64,000 bases of DNA, taken from NCBI GenBank assembly GCA_903772945.1, contig CAICTM010000148.1:41746-105745 (forward strand), written 5' to 3'. Every line of letters starts with the position of its first letter. The stretch's first letter is position 1. This stretch comes from Seminavis robusta (lineage: Eukaryota > Bacillariophyta > Bacillariophyceae > Naviculales > Naviculaceae). The notes under the pieces were generated by a model. That model saw only the letters and a list, made by a program, of their open reading frames with translations, was not told the DNA's origin and made no database searches. A program made the translations under genes and the position numbers. Of this stretch, positions 22,322 to 34,007 are shown one piece after another.

Positions 22322-22810
22322 CCAAGGCTTGATCAAAGAATGGTTGGGCCCTTCAAGTCATATAGTCTACCAGCTATTCGTCGTAACAGAGCTTTCGCTT
22401 CTTCCTCTTCTTGTCGGGACGGGGACTTACTTGTCCAAGCCTCCTCCTTTCTAAAGTACCGGTAGCAGCAAGTGTGGAGTGGTTTCAGGCTGTCGGACAT
22501 CACGATCGCAAAACTACATGTACTATGATACCAGTAGCTAGATTGTGTGCATTTCAACCGCCGGCCAAGCAATCTGCGAGCGACTTGTCTGCTTACCATG
22601 CAACACACGCTGATGAAATCATCGAGATACAGCACAATGAAATGCAGTTACTAGGTTGTTACAAATGAAAAAGGTTGCTTTCAAAGCTAATGGGAGCTTG
22701 GAAGAACAGTCGACAACATTCGATGAAGACGACCATATTGAGCGAGGAGGAATGAAGGCTCGTGCTGTCGTTTGTTTTCGTTGTCTTAGCGATCACTGTC
22801 ACTTGTCTGT
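22322..22810. other. intergenic
   Basis: No gene seen between two convergent genes. Confidence 0.35.
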
Positions 22811-23938
22811 TTACTGGTAAGCCAGTGGCGGCAAGGACATCATTTTGTCGTTGGGGTTTCTCATCTTTCTCATGGATGTGATTCCCAGAGGGGCACGTGA
22901 GGTATCCGTGTAGGCACTCATTTCACTAAAGGGAGTGGTGTCGTATCCGTCGTCTGTGATCCCTCTTTCTGGTGTGCGGTTGATGCCCAATCCTTCTGCA
23001 GCGTTTTCCTCCTTGCTAGAAGCTCCAATGATGCCACTGGGAGCGGTTGCATTGTCGTCATCATCTTCGTCCTCGTCATCCTCATCGCCTTCGTAGCTCT
23101 GTGAGTCGGCAACATCGACTCCTCCAGATTCCTCGTCATCGTCCTCGTCGGCACTGTAGGTGTTACGTTGGTTTTTGAACCAATCAATTTGCTCGTCAAG
23201 CTTTTCTCGAAGATCGCGCCATCCACCAGCTACGTACACGAGGACCGATATTACGAGTACCAAGGAAGCACAGAGGAGTGTGCAGGCCAAGATGAGTGTC
23301 TTGTCGGCTTTTTCCTTGGAGATTCCATCATCCTCGACTTGCCACAGCTTTTGTGCCGGTGGCTCTGCCGTTTTGAAGTTGATAACGACAGATTCTGCAG
23401 ATCCTCCGAGAATATCGTAGATGTCATCCAACAGCATATCCGCGACGTTTTCTTTTCGAGACAATCGAATCAGGATGGATGCCATGTCCGGAACTCCTGC
23501 CTTTGCCACGTAGAGTACATCTACTACAGCATTCATGTGAAAGTTGGACTCCTGTCTAGTGACGTTTTTGACATGCAAGTCCACAGCCAAGACTTGCTGT
23601 TCTGGGAGAAGACCAACATCGGATTCGCTTTCTTTCTTCATTGTTGTGTGAAGGAGAACGACAATGGCGCTCTCAAACTCGTTGATCTCTTGGAGATTCA
23701 AGGAACTGACGTTGTTGGCAACCCAATCCAACTCCATAATGGCACTGGAGGAGAAGAACTATATGAACAAAATAAAATACACAAGAGCCAAGTGATGCGA
23801 ATGAGACGAGCTGAAGTTTGAATGGACAAAATTCGAGGGCACAGTCATGATGAAACTCACAGCTTGTGGGTTTCCGAAAGCAGAGGACGCATAGGAAAGC
23901 ACCAAGAGACAAGTCGCTAGAAACACTCGGGAAATCAT
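22811..23938 (-). CDS. type I membrane protein with acidic tail, 2 exons
   Basis: Exon 1 (23861-23938) encodes a signal peptide, MISRVFLATCLLVL..SSAFG, ending GNPQA; a 102-bp intron (23759-23860, gtgagt...tatag) follows in phase 0, and exon 2 (22811-23758) encodes the rest, 341 residues in all. The luminal part of ~150 residues has two putative N-glycosylation sites (NNVSS, KNVTR). One transmembrane helix (TLILACTLLCASLVLVISVLVY) is followed by a cytosolic tail with a coiled segment and long Asp/Glu runs (DEDDEDEDDDDN). No domain recognised; a receptor, adaptor or cargo protein is possible. Confidence 0.8.
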
Positions 23939-24404
23939 GGTTGATGGATGAAGACTAGCAAAGCGATGAATGAAGACTATCAAGGCGATGATGAATGAAT
24001 ATACTCGTCTGGTTCAGAAGTTGTGATGCCTTGCCCCTGTGTTGTCGTCGGAAAGCAAAATGTGGCTGTTGGTTTTACGGTAGCAGCACGACTCTAAGTC
24101 GTCACGTTGGCCGTTCACGAGCGATATATTTAGCTTAGGGTACATACAACGGCAGACCGGAGCTGCTGCCGACGCGTTGCTTGCGGAGCAGTTTTCAACG
24201 TGGCCTTGAACGGGGAAATGGTACCGTAAGTGCGCTGAGGCCTCAAGCAAACCAGTGCGAACTGGTGAGAGCTACAGGCGCACCTTCATTTTTCTACTCC
24301 TCGTTACACATATTACTTTAAAAGTTATCGACTGACATCAGACTGGATAACAATCAGCAGCAGACAGGCAGCAGAACAAACAACAAACAAGAGAACTTGT
24401 GAAG
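23939..24404. other. divergent intergenic region
   Basis: No gene seen. A short direct repeat (gaagactagcaaagcgatga / gaagactatcaaggcgatga) lies at about 23949-23990, in the presumed 5' region of the type I membrane protein gene. Confidence 0.4.
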
Positions 24405-24716
24405 ATGATGACGATGATGATGCGACTCTTTGTGGTATTGCTTGCGGTTGCTGTATCCGCCGCTATCGAAAGCGTTCAACCAGAAGAAGGCAAAGCGTCC
24501 AGAAACTTGGGCTTCTTCCGCTCCTTTTCGACCATGAACAAACTGAACCGAGCCTTGTTGGACTGTGACTATGACCACCCCGAGAAGGCGAGATACTGTC
24601 CCCCTGTAAACGATATTGTGCCCTTTCCAGAAGGCTCGGAAACACAGGATGCACAGTCTCAACGAGAGTTACATACCATGGGCATACAAAAGGAAATCTC
24701 CGAGTTGTCCCAATAG
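24405..24716 (+). CDS. small secreted protein, unknown function
   Basis: 103 residues from ATG 24405 (several ATGs follow closely; the one before RLFVVLL is also possible). A clear signal peptide, RLFVVLLAVAVSAA, is followed by a mature part of about 80 residues with LGFFRSFSTMNKLNR and two cysteines in DCDYDHPEKARYCPP. No family recognised. Its short length and single exon make it a modest call. Confidence 0.55.
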   Translation: MMTMMMRLFVVLLAVAVSAAIESVQPEEGKASRNLGFFRSFSTMNKLNRALLDCDYDHPEKARYCPPVNDIVPFPEGSETQDAQSQRELHTMGIQKEISELSQ

Positions 24717-25651
24717 AGAGTTCCATGATCATGTCGCGCCTTCATTTTGGCTACAGTACACGATTCCTCGTTGGATTCAGGCTGGACTATAATCGAAGGC
24801 TCATCACACGAACGTGATGCGCGATGATACTGCAACGGCCACATCCAGATTTGTACAAAGAGGCGTCAAAACCTTGCCAAGGAATGAAAGGCGGCGTTTT
24901 GATGGAAAGCCACTCGCTCAATCAGTCAATCTGCTACTGTGACGTCAACAAAGAAGTTGCGCGATTGGACAACGATGCCACACACATTATATACAGTAAT
25001 ATTACACTCGATAGTCTATATCAGCATATCAGCACAGACGCACAATTTCTACTCTCATAATCTGCTGGCTAGATGAAACCAGGCCGGTGTGCAATTCCCT
25101 CAGTGGCTACGCGGAAACGACACCTACCGGTATCTTCCAGCAGTTGGAAGACTTGGTGTCCTCTTGATGTTGCCCGTACGGTACCAGGTAGTTAGAATTT
25201 TGATTGGTGATGAGAGTACCGGTACCGTATCTTTCCACCATAGTGATTGCCCACCCCATCCAGCTCTTGTACCGGTACCTGCCGCTACCGGCATCTTTTC
25301 GCAGACTAGAATCCAAACCAAAACATAAATTAGCTATGTAAGAGATACTCTCCAAACCTTACTGTACTTCTAAGCACGCTATGTCTAATATTGGAACAAT
25401 CGTAGCTGCAATACTTCCTTCCCTCGCTTTGCTCCTGCGGCTGCCGTACTAGCACAACTTCAAACTATTAATAGCTAGACATACCAGTACCGCTACATGT
25501 AATCCACGCTTCCAATAAGGATGTGTTGCATGTATGCGATCCAGGACAAGTACAGACACTGCACAAAAATTGATGAGCATACCGCAGCAAAAAGCACCGG
25601 TAACCACAGCAACACCTTTGGTTTGAAACGACTAATAAGTGGATTAATCAT
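24717..25651. other. intergenic
   Basis: No supported gene. It has several taccggta clusters (about 25120-25290) and an isolated TATA-like ttatatacag near 24989. Confidence 0.4.
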
Positions 25652-26293
25652 TCATTCGGTCTCCGAAGAGGAGGGTGGAGGCACCGTGACTTTTTGAGCA
25701 GGAGCACGGGAGGCCAACTTGTCTAACTTTGCTTCGGCTTCAGCATTGGGGAATTGCACTATCTTGCCCTTTCTGTAATCCGGTTTGACCACTCCAACCT
25801 TGTTTGTCACGGTATCATAGTCTTCAATGACAATCCCTTTGGCCAAAAGATCCTCTAGCGCTTCGGGAGGAATCATTTTGAAAGTTCCATCAACCCGGCG
25901 CACACTAACATACTTTGGCCGTTTGTATTGGCCTGAAAATTGATTGTTATCCAACTTTGTGCCTGTGCGAGCCTCCTGATTGTACTTGTCGCGGTTGGCA
26001 TCTGATCGAGCTTTAAGCGCTTGGATGAAATCGTTGTTGATGTCATCATCATCGGCAAGAGCCGGTTGAGGCAACACGAGTCCTGTCAAGCCCACGAGAG
26101 ACGAAGTGGCCAAGAAGACCCGTCTACTATTGGTAGCAAGAACATCCTCTTGTCCACATACATGTACCGGTAACACCACCTTGGAAGTCTTTGGTCCTTT
26201 GGCAGGCAGCTGGAATGCATCAGCACCAAGCTGCCGAGAGCACACAAAAGCAGCAGCAATCAAGGCGATATGGAGCCACATTGTTCCTGTCAT
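25652..26293 (-). CDS. predicted thylakoid-lumen protein
   Basis: Intact 213-residue protein from ATG 26293. A signal peptide (residues 5-20) leads to GADAFQLP with Phe27 at the diatom plastid cleavage motif, then NSRRVFLATSSLVGLTG with RR at 57-58 and an ALA cleavage site at 78-80, just before DDDD: a Tat-type lumen signal. The mature part is about 130 residues, Lys/Asp-rich, with YVSVRRVDGTFKMIPPEALEDLL and VVKPDYRKGKIVQFP. Unknown function; lumen proteins of this size are often photosystem assembly or extrinsic factors, which is only a suggestion. Confidence 0.82.
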   Translation of the reverse strand: MTGTMWLHIALIAAAFVCSRQLGADAFQLPAKGPKTSKVVLPVHVCGQEDVLATNSRRVFLATSSLVGLTGLVLPQPALADDDDINNDFIQALKARSDANRDKYNQEARTGTKLDNNQFSGQYKRPKYVSVRRVDGTFKMIPPEALEDLLAKGIVIEDYDTVTNKVGVVKPDYRKGKIVQFPNAEAEAKLDKLASRAPAQKVTVPPPSSSETE

Positions 26294-26886
26294 GTTGATT
26301 CCTGTACAGGTACGGTACTACGTTTCTGCAACAGTAGTTGCACAGGGTCAGTATGTGCTTCCCTCTGCTCCTAGGTAACTCTACATACCCTCAGGATCCT
26401 GGAGGGTATGCTACGTAGAAACTCTACAGTATCGGCAGTCATTGAAACAAAGATCCTCTCAATAAGACTCTCACTATTAAATAAACTGAGAGGATTTAGA
26501 CATAAAGCTCGTGCCTGGATAAATAGAGGCCGATGCACATACTGAGAGGATTCCAATTTTCGCTTAAGTAGGACACCACATACCCAATCGATTCCCATAT
26601 CCGATCCAACCGTTGCAGAAACCAGAAAGATACTCTTATGCAGCCACCGTACGAATCGTTCGTGTATACTCAAGCAATGGTACATCGTTCAAGTAAGTAA
26701 AGAGGCAACCAACGGGCAAATCCCGTGCGATCGATCCAGAGGCAAACACTCCGTTCGCTTCAGTTTTCCTCAGTTTTTCCTCAGTTTTGAGCTCATTATT
26801 TTCAATCCTTCTACTCTGTAAAGGAAACTCTGCCGAAATTCCAGCTCAACCAACAATTGCTTAGTTGACCAAAGAATTGCTCCACC
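26294..26886. other. intergenic; 27-bp palindromic site at 26384-26410
   Basis: No gene. At 26384-26410 cataccctc and gagggtatg flank aggatcct, an almost perfect inverted repeat. The word tgagagga occurs twice (about 26488 and 26541), with gatcctctca in the other sense near 26450. This stretch lies just left of the recombinase-like element and might include its end. Confidence 0.45.
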
Positions 26887-29139
26887 ATGGCCAATGCTGG
26901 AGCAGCCTTTGGGTTGGAAGACGTGCCGGATTTGCCTGAAGCACCCACGGAACAGCCCAAGTACAACCGGGATTACCATCGACTCTTCGTCAAATTCATG
27001 AGCTGGCTGCACAAGAGGACGTACACCAAGCGGCTCGCTTCCAACCTAGTGCTTTGGCCGGCATCCAACCACACCACGTTGCCGACTACTGAAATGGCGT
27101 GCGTATGGTACGACGGACGTTGACTTCAAAGACCTCAGCAGAATCCAACTTGCCGCTCCTCTATCTCTTGAGCAAGACAAGAAGGCTATTTCCTTTACAT
27201 GCCCATCAAAGGTGCACATGGAATGGAACCTCCGCAATCCAACCAAGTCCGATCCTGTGAACGAAGTGGTCAAGGAAGTCAAGAAAGCGGAGAATCAACA
27301 CCGCGGCAAGAAGTCTGTGCCACCAGGGATTTGACGGAAACTGAGTATCGCAAGGTGGTCCATGAACTCTACGGCAAAGGGAGCTTTAATCGACCATCCG
27401 TACAGCCTGCATGTTGAAGCAGCAAGTCCATCTCATCACCAGGACGGACGACATCTCCAAGTTGAAGTATTCCGACTACAAGCCGCATCCAGACTTCCTT
27501 TTGCGCTCATTGCAAGGTGCATTGGTCCAAGAATATTTCGGAAGAACGACATGCCCTGACCAAATCATTCTTGGGTCGATGGATACCGACTTTTGTGCTA
27601 TGCTCGGATTGGCGAATTACATGGAGGCGTCCTTCAACTACGGTATGGCGCCGCTGGTCGGGAAGATGCATTCCTCTTTACTCCCGAAAGCGATCCTAAG
27701 TTGGCTCCCAAGCACTGCAACGCAGCCTACCGCAACATTCTCAAGGCTGTCTTTTTGTCGGCTCCATTTCTGGCTGTGGCGCTCCTCATTGCCGGTGTTC
27801 TTGGGAGTCACAGCATTCGGAAGTTTGCTGCAACTCTGGCAAGAGGAATGGGTGCTACTGCTGACGAAGTTGACATTCGAGGTCGCTGGAAGGCTCGCTT
27901 ATCTGGACGGGTTGTTGATGCCTACATTTCGCCTGAACAGCCCTGGATCGACGCCCGTGTTGCCGAAAAGCTTTGCATGGGGGCTCCTATTGCCTACAAG
28001 CTACACCGGATGCCAAGAGAGTGACTCCCGACTGGTTGATTGAGCATGTGGTGCCAAGGACACATGCGTTTTACGACGGTGTCAACGACATTTCGCTTCA
28101 CTTGGCTCTGCCTCTGTTGTGGGCTGCTCTTGACGAATCTTGGGAGGAGAGGATGGAGCCTCCCGTTCGTGTTAGGATCCAAGATGCGTACGAGCGCATC
28201 AAGGCCGATATTCCTGTTGGCGTCAACCCTGTGGTGAAAGTGCCTCTCTCTATTTGGACGCACAACACCAAGCTCCACATCAACGAAATCGAGCCGATGG
28301 ATACGGGAGGTGGCGGTGGCACGGCTGGTGGCACTACGACTGGCGGCACTACGGGAACGACCGGCCAGGCAAGCACTCGTCAAGTTGCCAATCAGTCTCG
28401 GCAGGTGACGCTATGCAAACGCAACAGCAGGTACGAACGAACGAGGAGATCTGACAAGGATTATTGCGCAGCACAACCAGCTCCAGCAGCTCATTGCGCA
28501 GGAAGTAGGACCCGCGACAGTTCGGCTGCTGCTTTGAGAGGTTGGTTGGAGACTTGGCTTGGCGCGGAGCTGACGAAACTCAATGGAAATATTTGCAGGT
28601 AAGTGTGGACTTGTGGCTGTTGGCTATTGCAACCATGGCTATTATGCTGCTAACTCTATATTTTTGTATCTTTTTAGGATTGCTGTTCAGCCTCCAAGGA
28701 TGGCAACACCTGATCAGGTAGATGGTAATCTTTTTAGAAATGGGTTGACTGTGGAAAGGACTCGCCGGAATGGCCAGACTAGCCTCAGGTACAGACAAGC
28801 TGTGGCCACCACCCCTGCTGATAGTAGGCCTGCCAAGCTAGCAAGTACAGAACTGTTGGCTCTGCTTGGCAAGAGTGGATGCATGGTATTGGTGGCAACA
28901 AGCCAGCCAAGAACTTCACTGCTGATGATATCAGGGCTTGCAAGTCAACCTACTCCAGGAGGAAGCCACTCTGGACTCTCATGGCTACACTTGTCAATTC
29001 TGGCAAAGCTCCAGCTTGGGTGATCACCAAGATTGAGCACCATTACAAAGGAAGTGTTTTGAATATTACTGCTGCCATCAAGCAGGACACCATTATGGGC
29101 AGTCTGCATGAGGATCTTTGTATTGTTCGTGCTCAGTAA
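26887..29139 (+). mobile_element. decayed tyrosine-recombinase (Crypton-like) element
   Basis: A string of protein segments in changing frames reads as one large protein. Order: ATG 26887 with YNRDYHRLFVKFMSWL; a Lys/Glu-rich segment in another frame to about 27330; QVHLITRTDDISKLKY (27411 on); IILGSMDTDFCAMLGLANYM; then LGSHSIRKFAATLARGMGA and VDIRGRWK...VVDAYISP near 27810-27930, which carry the H-x-x-R and a likely nucleophilic Tyr of tyrosine recombinases; a Thr/Gly-rich linker (28305-28370); and a final MHGIGGNKPAKNFTADD module (28879-29139). At least five frame changes and in-frame stops mean it is not functional as given. Similar multi-copy proteins occur in diatom genomes (recalled, not checked). 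No terminal repeats were identified, as expected for Cryptons. Confidence 0.62.
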
Positions 29140-29942
29140 AGTTGACCTTAGTTTAATAAGCATGCTAGCCATGCCTTATAGTGAGTCTGTTACATGAGTA
29201 CTTCTGGCTTGTGGCATTTTCGTTTTCGTGGACTTGTGCTTTTCGTGGACTTGTGCTTTTCGAACGTAGTACTAGCTAGCTAGTAGCTAGCTAGCGAGCG
29301 ATTTCGTGGACTTGGTCTTTTCGAAAACGTACTCAACCAAAGAGGTGCGACGTTATCTTAACAGTGAGTAGTAGAGGTGCGAGCCTCATTTTTCTTACGG
29401 TCGAGGCGGTGACCTTCACTGGTTCGTCACTGGTATTAACATCGATCGATCGACCTTGCATACACCAGGTGTTGGGGGTACGATGGATACCTCTTGATAC
29501 CTCCTGTAGGATGGCTACCACAGGTACAGGCTCTCAGTATTTCTCTCAGTTCTGGGATATACTTTTACGGTACACATGGTATAAGGCAGTGGTACCGCCA
29601 GTGCACTGCAAAATCAAATGTGTTGGGTTGCCGAAGTCTCGGTGTCAACTTTGGGAGACTGACGTCACTAATAGTTTTTGAGGGGATCTCAGGACATCAA
29701 CAACCAAGCAATCCACAGATCTTCTGAAGTAATCGCATCCTTGCCACAGCCAAAGATCGTTCTTACCTATCCCCTACTGGCTTAGCAACTGCATCTTTTG
29801 GCTACCATAAGCTGGCAATTGACACTGGCGGAACAAATTGTCTGTCGTTTTCTTTCCCTTCCAAAGTTTTGTCCTTTCAGCAGAGACCAACCTTCCATAC
29901 CTTTCATCACTTTCATTCTGTTCAGCACAACCAACACCGATC
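29140..29942. other. intergenic
   Basis: No gene. There are repeated cgtggacttg words at 29228-29310 around a run of ctagctag (29271-29298). Confidence 0.4.
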
Positions 29943-30389
29943 ATGGCTATCCAAACACTTTCGTTGGGAGTTCTGCTGTTATTATGCCTCCAATACCATG
30001 CCAATGCGTGGGTTCTTAACAAGGAAGCCCTTCAAAGGGCCGCCTCGGTGGCTTCCATTTCAGCTGTCATTGTTGCCGCCCCCATGGGGGCGGACGCCGT
30101 TGTCGACTTGGCCGGTTCTTACAGCGATCCCAAACACCCCAACTGCCTACGTGTGATTGAAATCAAAGACAAAGGTCGGGCAGCCGTGTCTGGCACCGAT
30201 GGGACCCCAGGATGCCCCCCCGATGGGAGTGGCCGTGTATGGAATCTAGAAGGAAAAGTGAATGGCAATGACATTTTGGTGGATTTTACACCCAAGGGAG
30301 GGCCTAAGGATCTGCTTGGCAAGTGGGAAGAGGAAGCTCCAGCAGGGATCCGGTGGCCCGATGGCAACAAATGGACTGTAAACAAATAG
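29943..30389 (+). CDS. plastid (possibly thylakoid-lumen) protein
   Basis: Intact 148-residue protein from ATG 29943. Signal peptide residues 4-18; HANAWVLNKE places Trp23 at the plastid cleavage position, where aromatic residues are accepted. A second hydrophobic stretch (ASVASISAVIVAAPMGADA, residues 34-52) without twin arginines may be a Sec-type lumen signal. The mature domain starts VVDLAGSYSDPKHPNCLRVIE and continues with GTPGCPPDGSGRVWNLEGKV and PDGNKW, a compact beta-rich pattern. Unknown function, but it reads as a conserved small domain. Confidence 0.78.
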   Translation: MAIQTLSLGVLLLLCLQYHANAWVLNKEALQRAASVASISAVIVAAPMGADAVVDLAGSYSDPKHPNCLRVIEIKDKGRAAVSGTDGTPGCPPDGSGRVWNLEGKVNGNDILVDFTPKGGPKDLLGKWEEEAPAGIRWPDGNKWTVNK

Positions 30390-30878
30390 GGTGCAAATAC
30401 GAGCATGTATTTTTTGTTTTATTCTTTAAAAAAAACTGCCATGATGATGCAAGTACCGTTTCGTTTCCACCTAGCTAGCTGGTACTTCTAAAGAAGTTTC
30501 CCTTTACAACCAATAGAGAAAATGTTGTCCAAGCATAGAGGCAATATCAGTTAGCCTGCTCCTGCTGTGGCCACTTCTCCTGCTCTGGCTTGCTTGTACA
30601 GTGTAGATGCCAGGGCTTCCAAACTTAACGCTCGGAGTCCCAAATTCTGGGAGACCCCACTCCCAGAATCTGGGAGTCACCCAGATTCTGGGAGTGGGGT
30701 CTCCCAGAATTTGGGAGTGGGGTCTCCCAAAAAATTAATGCAAGCGGTTTTCTAGAGTAAAAGTTAACAGCATCAGCAGCAGGCGGCCATGGTCGTCGGC
30801 ACTACTATTACTATCCATCATGGCAACCATGATGATGCATCGATCCAACAACAACAGCATTAACTCTCTTAACAGCAT
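30390..30878. other. intergenic with fold-back repeat
   Basis: No gene. It contains the 30625-30732 fold-back element described separately and several catcatgg/ccatgatg words near 30817-30835. Confidence 0.4.
30625..30732 (+). repeat. fold-back element, partner at 49076-49262
   Basis: Starts ttaacgctcggagtcccaaa and is then built of gggagt/actccc words (ctcccagaatctgggag and variants) that pair with each other. The reverse complement of its start (ggactccgagcgttaa) ends the copy at 49.26 kb. Looks like a small non-autonomous element. Confidence 0.75.
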
Positions 30879-32642
30879 CTACAATGAGATGAGATCAAAG
30901 CAGCAAGCAGAGAAGCACGCGCGCAAGAATCCACTAGTGCATCTTCCAGTCGATTTATTCTTCTCCTCCATTACTGGTAGCTCCATCGGTGGGTAGCAAT
31001 AGTCAAATACAATGTCCCCACAGCAGCGTCGGTGTTCCTTCTTCCAATGGCTGCGACCACAGTCAACGCCGCAGTACTTGGCAATGTTGCATTGAAGGCA
31101 CGTTATAGGACTGCCATCAATAATCTTGCTGCAACTTGGATAGTCACAAGTGCTCTTGCAATACACCTTGTGGATCTTCCAATGGCTGCGCTGACAGTCC
31201 TTGGAGCAGTACTTGACGTTGTTGCATATGCTGCAATCCGCCAGGTCTGCAGTGTTGCCGCAACCGAGATTGCTGCAGAAGGCAGGCAGGAAGGGAATGA
31301 AGGGTTTGAATGCGTCCGATGCCACATTCTCCTCCTGCTTAGGTTCCTCCTGCTTTGGTGGCTCCTTCTCCCGCTTCAATGCAGCCTTCCGCAACATGAT
31401 CCACTTGCAAACACTTTTGTGAGGGTTTTCCTGCTTCTTCAGTCGGCATTTGCACATTCCCGGTTGCAGTAGAGGGTCTTGCAGCTCTTGCACCACACGC
31501 CATTGTCTCCACTCTCACATGGCTTCTTGCAGTGTCCACACAGGCGCTTCGTGCAATCATCGCATCCAACCAAGCCTTCTGGGTAGGCAAGCCGAAACAT
31601 CAAGTCTGACAACTTGATATCACCGTGCTGGAACGTTGTATCAGTTCGCTTCTTGTCCTTGTCGGCTACCATCACCATGATTGGGTTTGTCGACATCTCC
31701 CGGTTGAGATAGTCAATGACTTCATCATCGGCAGTAGGACACTCCTTAGCGGAAAGCACGCGCTTCATCTGATGGAGGACGGAGGTGTAGTACATATTGC
31801 GAGCCTGCAATACGATTGGTTCCGTGCCTTCTTGGTTGTTGGGGAGTCCACGCCACATCATGATATCATTCATATGCTCTCCATCAGGCATTTGGAACCT
31901 TGGTCCGAGGAGTACTTTGCCAGCCGCGGAATAGTCGCCATGGCGACTGAATCTCGCCTCGATGAAGGCTATTGGTTGCGAGTTTGAATCGAAATACTGA
32001 TACACCACACCCAGTTCAGGCTCATAGATAACGGGCTTCAGCTGGGAAGAAGCAGCCGCATGGTGAGTTTCAATGAGAGGCAATCTGCAAGACACTCCAC
32101 TCCCATACACTTACCATTGCACTGCCAGGTATGTTCACAGTTTGAACGCCCACAAATGTGTCTGGGAGCTGACTGTTGTTGTAACCGAGGATCTCTTCAA
32201 TCGCTCTGTTCTGCGCTTCGATGTCGGTCTGGATAGTTTCGAACGACCCAGCGACAGTAACAACAGTTGGACCAAACCGTCCATAATTTTCGGCATCTTC
32301 GAATCTCCACCCCAGCTGTTCTATCTGTTGGTCTTGGTCGTTCTTGAACTCAAGGAATACCGAGAAGTTTGTGTGATCTAAAAAGACCTCACACGTAGTG
32401 CTCTCTTTCTCAATGCGATCGATCTGTTCCCTGGAGGAAAGAGGTGAAGCCAAAAAGTGAGGCAAAGGAAAGGAGCAGATGCAAAGCACAAAGTGTCATT
32501 GTTACTCACCGCGAGTGCAGGTTGAGCAGATGGTCGGCGTCCTGTCTTGGAGAGGAGACAAAGCAAAGAGGCATGTTAGTATATCGAAGAAGTCAAGAGC
32601 GCACACTATCATCGTCATCGTCACTCACTTTGAAAGCGACAT
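30879..32642 (-). CDS. protein with three MYND-type zinc fingers, 4 exons, one frameshift
   Basis: Minus strand exons: 32629-32642 (MSLSK), 32510-32545, 32115-32430 and 30879-32041, with GT-AG introns in consistent phases. Exon 4 changes frame once near 31440: one extra G in CTGAAG restores a MYND Trp (ANADWKKQENPHKS). The ~240-residue N-terminal region is unknown (LGWRFEDAENYGRFGP; YEPELGVVYQYFD). Then come three Cys/His clusters: CDDC...CGHC...CKSCKTLYCNREC...W..NPHKSVC; CSNLGCGNTADLADCSICNNVKYC...CQRSHWKIHKVYC; and CDYPSC...CLQCNIAKYC...CGRSHWKKEHRRCC. MYND fingers bind proline-rich partners. Alternatively the premature stop at 31439 is real and the last two fingers are lost. Confidence 0.7.
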
Positions 32643-33341
32643 GGTCAAAGTTTAAAGTGTTGTTGTTTTGGCAGAGTGGCAATACCGGTACTGAAGAGCC
32701 GAAAATGAGCTTTTAAGCTTCGTTGACTGTCGATCGAACGGCTGAAAGAGTTTGACAGGCGTGGATCCCGTGAATTTGCCTCTACTTTGTGGTCGATTCC
32801 CTTCAGTCCGGCTTTTTCGTTCGATACTCTAGCTAGCGTTGAGTTGAAACCTTGTCTTGCAAGACCGATGTCAATCTAGTCTATGTATCTAATCAACTAG
32901 AGCAATCAATACCATCATGTCGCCTTTCAAGCTATAAACAGAAGGCAAAGAGAGATGGGAGTTGTTGTTCTCGGAGCGAAATTTTCTTCGTTGGAGGCAC
33001 GGAGGCGGAGTCACACACGCTGGAAGTGCTGGATTTATACAAACGCCATTTAAAGCTTTAAGAAACGGTACCCAATGGGATCCTTTGTGCCAAGATCTTT
33101 CAAAGATCCACGGCCACCAAATACTCCCTCTTTGCTTATCTACGTCTTGATGGCTATAGTTGTTAATAGATTGTTGCAGCACTTTGAGTAAGGATGGACG
33201 CTCTCCAGGCCGCAAAGAATGGGACAATAACACGGGTATCGATACCGGGCCAACTCGTCCCTCCTCTTCCACCCATCTTCACAATTTCCTTTGTGGGTAC
33301 AGTTTCCATCGAACGATTCCTCGTCCATCAATTCTGCCACC
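32643..33341. other. divergent intergenic region
   Basis: No firm gene. A short ATG frame starts at 33194 just upstream of the coiled-coil gene and might be an upstream ORF or 5' exon. Confidence 0.35.
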
Positions 33342-33824
33342 ATGAGCACCGATCGTATGGCAGAGCTAGAGCTGGAGCTTAGTATTGCTAAGCTGGAGAT
33401 TGGAAACTTGAAGACAGAAAACAAGGCTGTCAAAAAGACGGTGAATCGACAGTCTTTGGAGTTGAGCAAGCGAACCGTGAAGGAGGCCAAGAAAGACGCC
33501 CAGACACTTCGTCAAGTGGAAAAGCTGGATGGGGACATTGAAAAGCTTGTACGTCGTTCCCAATGCTTGAACGATCTTAACAACGAACTGCTCATGAGAT
33601 GCAGGCAACATGACAAGGACATGGCAGAGCTGATCCTGAAGCTTGAGCAGCGGGACAAGATGATTGAAATGATGAACAAGGCGATCAAAAACGACCAAAG
33701 AGCATTGGAAATCCGCAACATGGAGGTCGAGCTACTGGAGCTTCAGAATCAGAAATTGAAGGATCAAATTAAAGGCTACGAAGCTATTTTTGGAGCCGGT
33801 GTCTTTGTGGCAATTTCCAAATAG
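33342..33824 (+). CDS. coiled-coil protein, unknown function
   Basis: Intact 160-residue protein from ATG 33342 (context ccaccatga). Nearly all of it is a predicted coiled coil: ELELELSIAKLEIGNLKTENK, KEAKKDAQTLRQVEKL, ELILKLEQRDKMIEMMNK, NMEVELLELQNQKLKDQIKG. It ends in a short hydrophobic piece, GAGVFVAISK. No family recognised. It is one of the few intact genes in the 27-49 kb block. Confidence 0.65.
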   Translation: MSTDRMAELELELSIAKLEIGNLKTENKAVKKTVNRQSLELSKRTVKEAKKDAQTLRQVEKLDGDIEKLVRRSQCLNDLNNELLMRCRQHDKDMAELILKLEQRDKMIEMMNKAIKNDQRALEIRNMEVELLELQNQKLKDQIKGYEAIFGAGVFVAISK

Positions 33825-34007
33825 TCGAAATCCACAACGCAACAACACAACACAACACAACACAACAACAGCTTTATCTCGGCGCAGCAGTACAGTATTT
33901 GTTACAACAATTGACGGACCAAACGTAGTTAAAACGTAACCAATCTAGTTTAGTTTATTATGATTCCACTGCCATAGAAATCGTTGTTTGTGCTTTGATC
34001 GGATGCA

